The position numbers were made by a program, and so were the translations under genes. DNA of 17,807 bases from Thermoanaerobaculia bacterium. GTDB lineage: Bacteria; Acidobacteriota; Thermoanaerobaculia; Gp7-AA8. The notes under the pieces are model-generated. The model was not told where the DNA came from. It saw only the letters and a program-made list of their open reading frames with translations, and searched no databases. Location: the NCBI GenBank assembly GCA_023700825.1, contig JAMPYE010000022.1, positions 1 to 17,807 of the forward strand, written 5' to 3'. This document shows, piece by piece, positions 1-7,900 of this stretch (within the stretch, counting starts at the first letter, position 1; each line of letters begins with the position of its first letter).

Positions 1-545
1 ACACTTTGTGCGACGCCACACTTCCTGCAATGCTGCCGTGACGCGGGTCACGGCCGCTAGTGATGCTCACGGCCGCAGGGCTTGCATCTTGGGCGCTGTC
101 GCGTGACCGGATTGACTGACAGGCGATCTCAGGGTTCAACAGCGCGAGCGGTGTGGGCCTGAGCGCGGGTCGTGATCTGAAGACCAAAGAGCTTCGTCCG
201 GATAGCGAGGCGCTGAAGAAGGTTGCTGATGATTCGCGTCGAGCTGGTGCGGCGTTGACGGTGCCGTTCTGATAAGGCTATCCGGAGGGAAGTCCCGGGA
301 AGCAAGGGCGGAAGCCCGGCATAGATTACGGGCAAGGGGTACCGCCGGTTTCGAAGCAGGATTCCCCCGAATGGCTGCTGGAAACAACATCCAGCCCATC
401 ACGGGTCGGTCGAGCACCATGGTGAGCGAGCCCTCCGCTTGATGAATAGCCTCGAACTGAGAAGTGCCCGCGTCCACGCAGGTGAGCGTGCGGGGCGAGT
501 GCTCTCGGCGGGTTCGCATCCCCACAGGCTAAATCGAGCTGCAAG
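1..545. other. Non-coding or decayed region with one possible gene tail
   Basis: No recognisable intact gene. On the plus strand, 120-272 is open after a TGA at 117-119. It encodes about 50 residues with codon use like real genes (ending near RRAGAALTVPF, stop at 270-272) but has no ATG, so it may be the C-terminal relic of an unrecognised gene. A small perfect hairpin lies at 35-54 (gccgtgac, loop gcgg, gtcacggc). The 10-mer tcacggccgc occurs at 48-57 and again at 67-76. The minus-strand ORF over 136-525 resembles nothing I know. Nothing further is visible here. Confidence 0.35.
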
Positions 546-980
546 GTGGGTAGGGATTTGGGCACATTCGACCACTCCTTCTTTGAAGGGAGTGAGCCGA
601 GACTCATGCGACTCTCACTACAAATCGTTGATCGGTACATCCAGGACTGCTTGGAACAAGGCGTCGCTCCGCAGGTGGTTGATCTCGCGCGGCGACTCGG
701 AATCTCTTCATGGGCGCTCACTCGCCGATTCGAGCGACTGCACCGTTGCCCGCCTGGGAGATACATGGAGACTGTCCAGTTGGACCGAGCGAAGTCGCTA
801 CTGCGCGAGACGATGCTTCCGGTGGAAGCAATCGTATCGCAATGCGGATTCGCGTCAGCCCGTGCATTCTATCGAGCGTTTAGTCGGAGCACAGGCACCA
901 CACCCAAGGCGTTCCGCCACGGGCACTCAGATGCACCACTGGAGAGCCCCCTGGTCGGCGTCGCTGGTGACGTTGCATGA
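546..980 (+). CDS. Stand-alone AraC/XylS-type HTH regulator
   Basis: A short DNA-binding protein made almost only of the AraC double helix-turn-helix domain. From the ATG at 606 the product is 124 residues, about the size of SoxS/MarA; the upstream GTG at 546 would give 144. The first HTH is near VVDLARRLGISSWALTRRF. The second is VEAIVSQCGFASARAFYRAF, and the usual ending TTPKAF follows. No N-terminal sensor domain is visible in any frame upstream. The protein is therefore either a SoxS-like regulator controlled by its amount, or the 3' remnant of a longer AraC protein. The smc remnant begins only about 60 bp downstream and no operon partner is evident. The family is clear. The start and whether the gene is functional are uncertain. 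Confidence 0.7.
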   Translation: MGRDLGTFDHSFFEGSEPRLMRLSLQIVDRYIQDCLEQGVAPQVVDLARRLGISSWALTRRFERLHRCPPGRYMETVQLDRAKSLLRETMLPVEAIVSQCGFASARAFYRAFSRSTGTTPKAFRHGHSDAPLESPLVGVAGDVA

Positions 981-1037
981 GTGGATCACCTTGCGCTGCG
1001 TCAACTTCGTGTGTTTGTCATGGGATGGGGCTAAGGG

Positions 1038-1535
1038 CGCCAGACGATCCGCAAGATCAACGTCACCTCGCGCGAGCTCTTCCGCGAGGCATTCACCGCG
1101 GTCAATCTCTACTTCATCGAGATCTTCCAGTCGCTCTTCGGCGGCGGGCGCGCGGGCATCCAGCTCCTCGACGAGGAAGACATCCTCGAGAGCGGCATCG
1201 AGATCATCGCGCAGCCTCGGGGCAAAAAGACGCAGTCGATCACGCTCCTCTCCGGCGGCGAGCGGGCGCTCACCGCGCTCGCGCTTCTCTTCGCGATCTT
1301 CCGCTACAAGCCGAGCCCCTTCTGCCTGCTCGACGAAGTCGACGCGCCGCTCGACGAAGTGAACAACGAGCGCTTCGTCCGCCTCGTGCGCCAGATGTCG
1401 AGCGACACGCAGTTCATCGTCATCACGCACTCGAAGCGGACGATGGAAGCCGCCGAGGCGCTCTACGGCGTCACGATGGAAGAAGCGGGCTGCTCGCGAC
1501 TCGTCTCGGTGAACTTCGCCGAAATGGAAGCCTGA
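1038..1535 (+). pseudogene. smc: 5'-truncated smc fragment (C-terminal ATPase half)
   Basis: The frame from about 1038 to the TGA at 1533-1535 encodes some 165 residues of the C-terminal head of the SMC chromosome-segregation ATPase. Visible are NVTSRELFREAFTAVN, the IFQSLFGGG block, the ABC signature LSGGE (1248-1262), the Walker B/D-loop FCLLDEVDAPLDE (about 1320-1358) and the closing TQFIVITHSKRTMEAAE and LYGVTMEE blocks. Everything upstream is missing: Walker A, coiled coils and hinge. A TAA at 1032-1034 closes the frame before homology starts, and no ATG or GTG lies early in it. It is therefore not a working SMC, which normally has more than 1100 residues. Its last 49 codons recur at 3747-3893. 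A full smc should exist elsewhere in the genome. Confidence 0.85.
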
Positions 1536-1622
1536 TCCGGCTCCCGAACCGCAATCGACCGAGCAACCGACGCGCGCCGCCCGAACGGGAGGCGCGTTTT
1601 GCTTTCTCCATCTGCTCGGCGA
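1389..1622 (+). repeat. Direct repeat, copy 1 (smc 3' end plus terminator)
   Basis: The left copy of a direct repeat whose right copy is at 3747-3973. From 1391 to the smc stop the two copies differ at only 3 of 145 positions, with a constant offset of 2358 bp. After the stop the identity is broken by several small indels, but the terminator hairpin, the TTTTGCTTTCTCC tract and the closing gctcggcga are retained in both. The two copies enclose an exported protein pair. Confidence 0.9.
1573..1606 (+). terminator. Rho-independent terminator of smc copy 1
   Basis: Arms cgcgccgccc (1573-1582) and gggaggcgcg (1587-1596) form a 10-bp stem with one mismatch around the loop gaac, followed by TTTTGCTTT. 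It lies 37 nt after the smc-remnant stop codon. The same hairpin follows the second copy. Confidence 0.85.
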
Positions 1623-2133
1623 CAGTTTCCACGCGTTTACCGTCGACAAGAACGGTCGAAGATGGCGAAGATCGTCGATGCTGTCGCCGGAGCATTCGGC
1701 ACCTCTGCCCAAGATGTTCGCGAATCCCACTGTGGCGCGGCGCGAATGCTCGCCTCGTGGCCGGGCTGGTACGAAGGACTGAGCCACCTCCGATCGATCG
1801 CGGCAGCCCTCCTGTTGCGGAATTCGAGGATGCGGTCTCAGCCGAGATTCAGCAATGGTCGAGCAGAGATCCGGAGCGCTGGCCCCACCTCTGGCCCATC
1901 TGGAAATTCAAAGCTGCGGCCCTAACTTCTGAAATACTTCTGAGCAACTTCTGCGTGGCCTCGATGCGTGAACCGTCACGCGTGTTCCAGATCACATCGG
2001 GCGCCCCCCCAAGGCCCTAACGTTCGCGGCACTCGCAGCGTTGTAGATCTCAGGTAGGTCATAGGGCGGACGTCAGGAAGTCGGAACCGCAGCGCCATTC
2101 CTGGGGTTTCGACGCGTGACATCCAATAGCCTT
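1607..2133 (+). pseudogene. Decayed region; possible relic of a REP-associated (IS200-like) transposase C-terminus
   Basis: No intact gene is seen in about 530 bp. In the frame of 1660-1810 the residues KMAKIVDAVAGAFGTSAQDV, then AARMLASW, then a stretch ending in LRSIAAALLLRNS resemble the DnaA-like C-terminal domain found in some REP-associated tyrosine transposases. The usual form there is an aVaeaFGvs block, then AAR.LA, then an IAAALrLR block. The similarity seems to continue after a frame change at about 1815 as AVSAEIQQW and RDPE. The N-terminal catalytic part (HUH and Tyr) is absent. The match is from memory of the family pattern only. The 9-mer ggccctaac occurs twice, at 1918-1926 and 2013-2021. 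The rest up to the ribosome-binding site at 2134 holds nothing I can identify. Confidence 0.3.
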
Positions 2134-2144
2134 GGAGGAACCTA

Positions 2145-2843
2145 GTGACCACATGGATGAAGAGAACCATCGGTGTCGCGCTCGGAATCTGCGCGTTCTT
2201 GCTCCTGGCCGCGACGAGCTGTACGATCGGGCCGGGCCAGTCCGACAGCGTGACCTTGCGCGTGCCTTACCGACAACAGGAGCAGTGGGATTACTGCGGC
2301 GCCGCGTCGGTGCTCATGTGGCGGCTCTACAACGGGCAGTCGGAATTGCCCCAGAACGAAATCTACACCTGGATGGGCGGGTCGGGAAGCGGACTGTACC
2401 CCGACGCGATTCGCGACGGCGCCAGCTACTACGCTGGCATGTCCGATGCCATCGTCGACCGAGCCGCGCAGGATCCCGTAGAGAGTCAGCGCGAGTTTTT
2501 CGCGCGACAGATTTCATCGATCGATTCGAACACCCCAGTCATTGCCATCGTCGAGGTCGGCTTCCATGCCGGCGTGATCGACGGCGGCACCTGGACGAGG
2601 GACGCGCAGACAAACCTGAACGTCTGGAACGACGTGTACTTCCACGACCCAAGAGGTTTCGCCGACCGATCGTACTCATCGGCGCAGTGGATGAGCCACG
2701 CGACGGGCGGCTATAACTCTCTCACCCAGATTGTCTCCAACAGCGCGACATTCAATTGGCAGTCAAATTACGATGCCTACGGCGACTCGATGGTCGACAG
2801 CTCGGGCGGAGGAATGGGACCGGAGGAGCAGTATGCGTATTGA
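2145..2843 (+). CDS. Exported C39/papain-like cysteine peptidase, probable lipoprotein
   Basis: A 232-residue protein with an N-terminal export signal (MKR, then a hydrophobic run to about residue 22) and a lipobox-like LAATSC. This would place lipidated Cys26 at the outer surface of a membrane. The mature part fits a C39-like or papain-like cysteine peptidase. The sequence VPYRQQEQWDYCGAASVLMW has nucleophile Cys51 with an upstream Gln for the oxyanion hole. His141 lies in GFHAGVIDGG and Asp168 in YFHDPRG, giving a Cys-His-Asp triad in the usual order. The start is GTG at 2145, chosen because GGAGG at 2134-2138 lies 6 nt before it; the ATG at 2157 is 18 nt away. The 3' end overlaps the next gene by 11 nt. 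The substrate is unknown. Related domains process peptides or cleave the isopeptide or leader bonds of secreted proteins. Confidence 0.7.
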   Translation: MTTWMKRTIGVALGICAFLLLAATSCTIGPGQSDSVTLRVPYRQQEQWDYCGAASVLMWRLYNGQSELPQNEIYTWMGGSGSGLYPDAIRDGASYYAGMSDAIVDRAAQDPVESQREFFARQISSIDSNTPVIAIVEVGFHAGVIDGGTWTRDAQTNLNVWNDVYFHDPRGFADRSYSSAQWMSHATGGYNSLTQIVSNSATFNWQSNYDAYGDSMVDSSGGGMGPEEQYAY

Positions 2844-3678
2844 AAGGCACATGCCAGGGATGAGAACGGTCGTACTGCTCGCAGGCGTGTTGCTCGCTCC
2901 GCTCACGCCGGCCGAGGCATGGAACCTCGCGCCATGCTCACCGGACGCAGCCTCGAAGCGGGCAGCGACGGCCAAGGAACTGCGGGAGGCGAAGCTCGGA
3001 TCGTTGAAGTATCTACCGCATCCGTTCCCGCGGAACGCGAACGAGGTGATCGCCGACTACAAACATCAGGTCGTCGCTCGCTGGGGCAACATTCCGCGCG
3101 AGCAGTTGCGTCCTGGCCAGACGGCGCTCATCGACGGGCTCCGTCGGGATACGCTGCGAATCGAGGTGGTGACTGTCGAAAACTGGGGCGTCCGCCGCTG
3201 CAGCGACCCGCGGAGCGGCGACCGCTACTTTCTCCTGACGATCACGGATGCCTCAGGCAGAGAAATTGCCCGGGCGGCGCTCGAGGAGACCGGTTCGCTC
3301 GAGCAGACGGGATTCGCGAGTGGTACTGAAGCGCCACTTGTTCCGCCCTCCGCCGTCGCACAGCGTGTTGCGAAGCGATTCGGCTCCGGAGCGGAGTCCC
3401 CGGTGTATGTGACAACCACGGGCTCGCTCCGCTGCGATGTGCTGATGCCGTGCGTTGCGACGCGCGCGCAGGGGTCGGTGTATCTCGTCAGTAGCGAGAA
3501 TGAGGTGTTCGAGATTCCGGCGCAGCGACGCCTGCTCTCGCTGAAGGATGATCTCGGGTCGCACGAGAAGCGGAACTCGAAACTGAACGAGCTCAAAGCA
3601 GACAACGAAGTCACAACCTCCTTGGGTGGGGATGTGTTCGTTGCACTCCGGAAGCACGGTCGCCTGAGCGACAAGTGA
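2833..3678 (+). CDS. Secreted protein of unknown function, partner of the C39-like peptidase
   Basis: I do not recognise this 281-residue protein. It starts with a Sec signal peptide (basic start, hydrophobic TVVLLAGVLLAPLTP, likely cleavage after AEA at residue 29). The mature part is soluble and charged, with cysteines at C35, in RRCSDP and in the pair LRCDVLMPC, which could form disulfides. The start ATG at 2833 lies 4 nt after a GGAGGAG (2822-2828) inside the preceding gene and overlaps it by 11 nt. Translation of the two is thus likely coupled, and the proteins may act together, for example as peptidase plus substrate or inhibitor. That pairing is an inference from layout. The open frame extends further upstream, but only as a shadow of the peptidase gene. 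Confidence 0.65.
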   Translation: MRIERHMPGMRTVVLLAGVLLAPLTPAEAWNLAPCSPDAASKRAATAKELREAKLGSLKYLPHPFPRNANEVIADYKHQVVARWGNIPREQLRPGQTALIDGLRRDTLRIEVVTVENWGVRRCSDPRSGDRYFLLTITDASGREIARAALEETGSLEQTGFASGTEAPLVPPSAVAQRVAKRFGSGAESPVYVTTTGSLRCDVLMPCVATRAQGSVYLVSSENEVFEIPAQRRLLSLKDDLGSHEKRNSKLNELKADNEVTTSLGGDVFVALRKHGRLSDK

Positions 3679-3685
3679 GTCTGCC

Positions 3686-3719
3686 ACGTGCCGTAGGGCG
3701 ACGGCGCTCTACGGCACGT
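3686..3719. terminator. Long perfect hairpin after the secreted-protein gene
   Basis: acgtgccgtag (3686-3696) pairs perfectly with ctacggcacgt (3709-3719). The loop can close further (GG/CT with one G-T, then C-G and G-C) to the tetraloop acgg, giving a stem of about 15 bp. It lies 8 nt after the stop codon at 3678 and is not followed by a T-tract. It may terminate the exported pair or mark the island edge, since the smc repeat begins about 28 bp later. Confidence 0.6.
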
Positions 3720-3746
3720 ACATTCATTCGGCGCTTCTCGCATCCC

Positions 3747-3893
3747 CGCCAGATGTCGAGCGACACGCAGTTCATCGTCATCACGCACTCGAAGCGGACG
3801 ATGGAAGCGGCCGAGGCGCTCTACGGCGTCACGATGGAAGAAGCGGGCTGCTCGCGCCTCGTCTCGGTGAACATCGCCGAAATGGAAGCCTGA
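3747..3893 (+). pseudogene. smc: Short duplicated smc 3' end (second copy)
   Basis: Encodes the last 48 residues of SMC (RQMSSDTQFIVITHSKRT through VNIAEMEA) in one frame with the TGA at 3891-3893. It is nearly identical to 1389-1535, with three base differences of which one changes a residue (Phe to Ile near the end). Just upstream, RRFSHP vaguely echoes the ERFVRLV of copy 1, so true homology may begin about 15 bp earlier with a 3-nt deletion. The LSGGE and Walker B motifs are absent, so it cannot be an ATPase. In frame, an ATG at 3675 would make a 72-residue chimera; I see no reason to think it is made. Confidence 0.85.
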
Positions 3894-3923
3894 TCCCCGA
3901 ACCGAGAGCAATCCGCTGAGCGA

Positions 3924-3961
3924 CGCGCGCCGCCCGAACGGGAGGCGCGCGTTTTGCTTTC
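3924..3961 (+). terminator. Rho-independent terminator of smc copy 2
   Basis: Arms cgcgcgccgccc (3924-3935) and gggaggcgcgcg (3940-3951) form a 12-bp stem with one mismatch around the loop gaac, followed by TTTTGCTTTCT. The stem is 2 bp longer than the equivalent hairpin at 1573. It isolates the hydrogenase operon from upstream transcription. Confidence 0.85.
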
Positions 3962-3973
3962 TCCGCTCGGCGA

Positions 3974-4454
3974 TCCGCGCCCGAGAGTGATCGCGACTCG
4001 TCCGGCGCCGATCGGGCAGTCTCCGCCGTCGTCTACCCGTGTGACGCCCGCCGCCCCTCTTCAGGCAGGCTCTCACGGTGCAGGGGTGACTGGGATCATC
4101 GTGCCCGCGCCCGGGTCAACGTAGATTCGAGCGTGCTGTGCGGCCCGTTGATCCTCGAAGCAGGATCGACGGGCGCCAGGGAAGGAAGACGACCCGACGG
4201 GTGGCGGCCCGATTCAGCAAGATCGCCAGCGCCCTCGTCCCGCCCGGGTCGGATTCAAGCATGACCGTTACGAAGTCAGGGTCTGTCTCATCCCCCGGAA
4301 CCTCGGATTCCCCGGCTTCCCGGTGGCAGCGCGCAGCACAAGTCCCGCAATCCCTCTCTCATCCGCGCCGCGATCTCGTTCCCGCCGCTTTTCGGCGACG
4401 GGGCAGCGCGCGCGTCGCGAAGAACGTGAACCGATGCCCCTCGAAAGGAGTGCC
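3974..4454 (+). promoter_or_regulatory. Leader and presumed promoter region of the hox operon
   Basis: About 480 bp without a credible gene between the smc repeat and hoxE, presumably holding the operon's control signals. A possible -10 (TAGATT, 4122-4127) has no convincing -35. Downstream is a strong hairpin at 4143-4174. The hoxE ribosome-binding site is AAAGGAG (4444-4450). ORFs read through here have atypical composition and no domain I recognise. I see no clean sigma-54 site. Confidence 0.4.
4143..4174 (+). promoter_or_regulatory. 13-bp hairpin in the hox leader
   Basis: gcccgttgatcct (4143-4155) pairs with aggatcgacgggc (4162-4174) around the 6-nt loop cgaagc, with a single T-G wobble. 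It lies about 280 nt before the hoxE start and just after a possible -10 box. It could be a leader RNA structure or an operator-like dyad. No T-tract follows, so it is not a classical terminator. Confidence 0.5.
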
Positions 4455-4985
4455 ATGCTGACTCTGCAACAGCCGCGCCTCGAAGCCGGAGATCAGGAGT
4501 TCGTCGACCAGGTCATCACTGACCGGAAAGGCCGTCCCGGCGCCCTGCTCGGCATCCTCGAAGCCGTACAGGAGCGCCATCCGAACAAGTACCTTCCGAT
4601 GGCGACGCTCGACTACATCGCCGCGAAGACCGGGGTGCCGCTCTCCCGCGTCTTCAGCGTGGCGACGTTCTACTCGCTCTTCAACCTCAAGCCGCAGGGA
4701 GACAACACGATCTGCATCTGTCGCGGTACCGCGTGTCACACCCGCGGTTCGCGGAACCTGCTGCAGAGCGCGCGCCTTTCGCTCGGACTGGGCCTCGACG
4801 ACATCAGCGAGGAGGACAAGATCCTTCTCACCACCCCCGACGGCAGATTCACGGTCAGGACGGTCGCCTGCTTCGGGCAGTGCGCGCTCGCCCCGGTGGT
4901 CGAGGTCAACCACAAGATCCGCGGCCACGTGAACGAGCGAACGCTGCAGCGCGAGATCGAAACCATCGAGCGGGAGAGTGAGTGA
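4455..4985 (+). CDS. hoxE: HoxE/NuoE-type [2Fe-2S] diaphorase subunit
   Basis: A 176-residue thioredoxin-like [2Fe-2S] protein of the NuoE/HoxE/HydC family, the small electron-entry subunit of the hydrogenase diaphorase. The four cluster ligands are C89 and C94 (in CICRGTACHTRGS) and C139 and C143 (in ACFGQCALAP). The N-terminal helical part includes the family's LPMATLDYIAAKTGVP and ATFYSLFNLKP blocks. The ATG at 4455 is chosen because AAAGGAG ends 4 nt before it; an in-frame ATG at 4434 lacks such a site. It is the first gene of the operon, and its stop overlaps the hoxF start (TGATG, 4983-4987), so translation is probably coupled. It likely passes electrons to or from the FMN site of HoxF. 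HydC-like is an equally fair name. Confidence 0.9.
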   Translation: MLTLQQPRLEAGDQEFVDQVITDRKGRPGALLGILEAVQERHPNKYLPMATLDYIAAKTGVPLSRVFSVATFYSLFNLKPQGDNTICICRGTACHTRGSRNLLQSARLSLGLGLDDISEEDKILLTTPDGRFTVRTVACFGQCALAPVVEVNHKIRGHVNERTLQREIETIERESE

Positions 4986-7900
4986 TGGCTCGCATTCAGG
5001 ACATCGCAGCATTCAACGCCGCGCGTGAGACCGGGCTCGAGAAGCTGATGCCGACCGTGCCCAGGATCACCGTCGGCATGGGCACCTGCGGCCGCGGCAA
5101 CGGCGCCGAGGGGCTCTACCAGGCCTTCGCCGCCAGCATCGACCGGAGCGGCGCGGACGTCGTTCTCGCCGGCGTCGGCTGCTTCGGCTCGTGCTACTGC
5201 GAGCCGATCGTCAGCGTGCGCCTTCCGAATCATCCGCTCGTGATGCTCAAGAAGGTCGGAGCGAACGACGCGGGGCGGATTCTCCAGGATCTCGCCGGCG
5301 GCAACATCACTCCCGAGTTCGTCTACTGCAGAATCGAGGAGTGGGACCACATCACCGGCCACCTTCGCTACGGGAGCGGGTACCCGGAGGTGCCGCTCTG
5401 GAACGAAGTGCCTTTCTTCAAGGGACAGCGGAAGCTCGTCCTCCGCAACTGCGGCTTCATCAACCCCGACGACATCGAGGAGTACTTCGGAGTCGGCGGC
5501 TACCAGGCGCTCTACAAGGTGCTCATCGACGGACGCCCCGAGACCGTCATCGAGCAGGTCAAGGCGTCGAAGCTGCGCGGGCGGGGCGGCGCCGGGTACC
5601 TCACCGGGAACAAGTGGGAGTTCATGGCCAAGGCGAAGGCCGATCAGAAGTACGTGATCTGCAACGCCGACGAGGGCGATCCGGGCGCCTACATGAATCG
5701 CAACGAGATCGAGAGCGACCCGCACTCGCTGCTCGAGGGGATGATCATCGGCGGCTACGTCACCGGCGCGACCGCGGGGATCGTCTACATCCGCGCGGAG
5801 TACCCGCTCGCCGTCCGCCGCCTGCAGCGCGCGATCGAGCAGGCGCGCGAGTACGGGATGCTCGGCGAGAACATCTTCGGACGGGGCTTCAGCTTCAACA
5901 TCGACATCGTCGAGGGAGCCGGAGCCTTCGTCTGCGGCGAGGAGACCGCGCTCATCGCGTCGCTGGAAGGCCACGCGGGACGGCCGCGTCCGAGACCGCC
6001 GTTCCCCGCGCAGAAGGGGCTGCGCGGAATGCCGACGAACATCAACAATGTCGAGACCTGGTACAACGTTGCACCGATCGTCACGCGGGGAGCCGCCTGG
6101 TTCACCGAGATCGGAAGCGCGAAGAGCTCCGGTACGAAGGTCATCTCGCTCGTCGGCAAGGTGCAGAACACGGGCCTCGTGGAGATGCCGTTAGGCACCC
6201 CGCTCAAGACCTACATCTATGACGTCGGCGGCGGCGGCGTGGACGGGCTCCAGGTCAAGTCGGTACAGACCGGCGGGCCGTCGGGCGGCTGCATCCCCCA
6301 GGAGATGTTCGACACACCGGTCGACTACGAGAGCCTCGCGCAGCTCGGCTCGATCATGGGGTCGGGCGGCATGGTCGTGATGGACGAAGACAACTGCATG
6401 GTCGACGTCGCCCGCTACTTCATCGAGTTCACGCACTCGGAGTCGTGCGGCAAGTGCGTTCCCTGCCGCGTCGGCCTCAACAAGTCGCTCCGCATCCTCA
6501 ACCGGATGACCGAGGGAGCCGCGACGCCGCATCACATCGAGCTTCTCGACGACCTGAGCCGCTACATCCGCGAGTGCTCGCTCTGCGGCCTCGGCCAGAG
6601 CGCGCCTAACCCCGTGCTCACCACGCTCCGGCACTTCCGCAACGAGTTCGAGGACCACATCCTCGCGCGGCGCTGCGAGGCGGGAGTCTGCGAAGAGCTG
6701 GCGCTCTCGCCCTGCGAGAACAGCTGCCCGCTGCACATGGACATCCCTCGTTACCTGCAGCTCTACAAGGAAGGGCGCCACGACGACGCGTTCATGGCCG
6801 TGATCATGGACAATCCGCTGCCGTCGACGACGGGCCGCGTCTGCCAGCACCCGTGCGAGAGCCGCTGCCGCCGCAAGACGCTCGACGAGCCGGTCAACAT
6901 GCGCGAGGTGCACCGCTTCATCGGCGACACAATGCTCCTCTCCGAGCGCTTCGAGGAAGTCGCGGCGCGCGTCGCCGCGCGCAAGCTCGACCCGACCGGA
7001 AGGAAGATCGCCGTCGTCGGCGCCGGCCCTGCCGGGCTCAGCGCCGCGTTCTACCTTTCGATTCTCGGCCACGAGGTCTCGGTCTACGACGACAAGCCCG
7101 AGGCGGGCGGCATGCTCGCCTTCGCGCTTCCCGAGTACCGCCTTCCGAAGGCGGTGCTGCGGCGGGAGATCGAGCTGATCGAGCGGACCGGTGTGAAGTT
7201 CACCCTCGACACGCGCGTCGGAAAGGACATCTCTCTCAACGAGCTCGACGACCGCTACGACGCCGTCTTCCTCTCGTTCGGAACGTGGAAGGAGGCAGCG
7301 CCTCTTCGCGAGCCGGGAGCCGAGCTGAAGGGCGTCTACCCAGCGCTGCACTTCCTCGAGTCCGTTGCGCGGGGAGAAAACGTGCAGCTCGGCCGCCGCG
7401 TCGTCGTGATCGGCGGCGGCAACGCCGCGATCGACTCCGCGCGAACCGCGATCCGCACCGGCGCCGACGCTACCGTCATCTACCGGCGCGAGCGGAAGGA
7501 CATGCCTGCAATCGGCGCGGAGACGCACGCGGCGAAGGAGGAAGGCGCGAAGTTCGTCTTCCTCGCAGCGCCTCACAGGATCGTCGGCGACGACCAGGGG
7601 CGCGTCAAGGCGATCGAGGTCGTGAAAACGCGCCTCGGCGAGTTCGACTCCTCCGGGCGGCGCAAACCGATTCCGACAGGAGAGATCCAGCGGTTCGACT
7701 GCGACTCGGTGATCTTCGCGATCGGTGAGAGCGTCGACATCGAGCTCGCACAGTCGGCCGGCCTCAAGCTCTCCCACGGCGGCACGATCGAGGTCAACCG
7801 ATATTCGCTCGCATCGAGCCGCCCGAAGTTCTTCGCCGGGGGCGACGTCGTGACCGGCGCGTCGAACGTGTCCGGCGCGATGTCGTACGGGAAGCTGGCC

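Larger units (their letters stand above)
3747..3973 (+). repeat. Direct repeat, copy 2 (smc 3' end plus terminator)
   Basis: The right copy of the repeat at 1389-1622. It contains the smc tail, a spacer with several indels relative to copy 1, and the conserved terminator ending in gctcggcga. The sequence after 3973 no longer matches copy 1, which sets the right border. Confidence 0.9.

Noticed and set aside
136..525. Minus-strand ORF of 129 codons near the left edge
   Set aside because: No recognisable domain and no ribosome-binding site seen; the overlapping plus frame at 120-272 has equal merit. Left unassigned.
977..2020. Long plus-strand ORFs (439-1362, 977-2020) across the smc remnant
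   Set aside because: They read the smc fragment in the wrong frame and give Arg/Ser-rich or low-complexity protein. The true frame matches SMC with intact motifs.
1389..3973. Calling the smc-bracketed segment an active integrative element
   Set aside because: No integrase or intact transposase is present, and the repeats have diverged. It is at most a scar or a passive cassette.
4324..4340. Possible sigma-54 site (TGGCAG followed by GC-rich spacing) before hoxE
   Set aside because: The essential TTGC half is missing (CAGCA instead), so the match is too weak.
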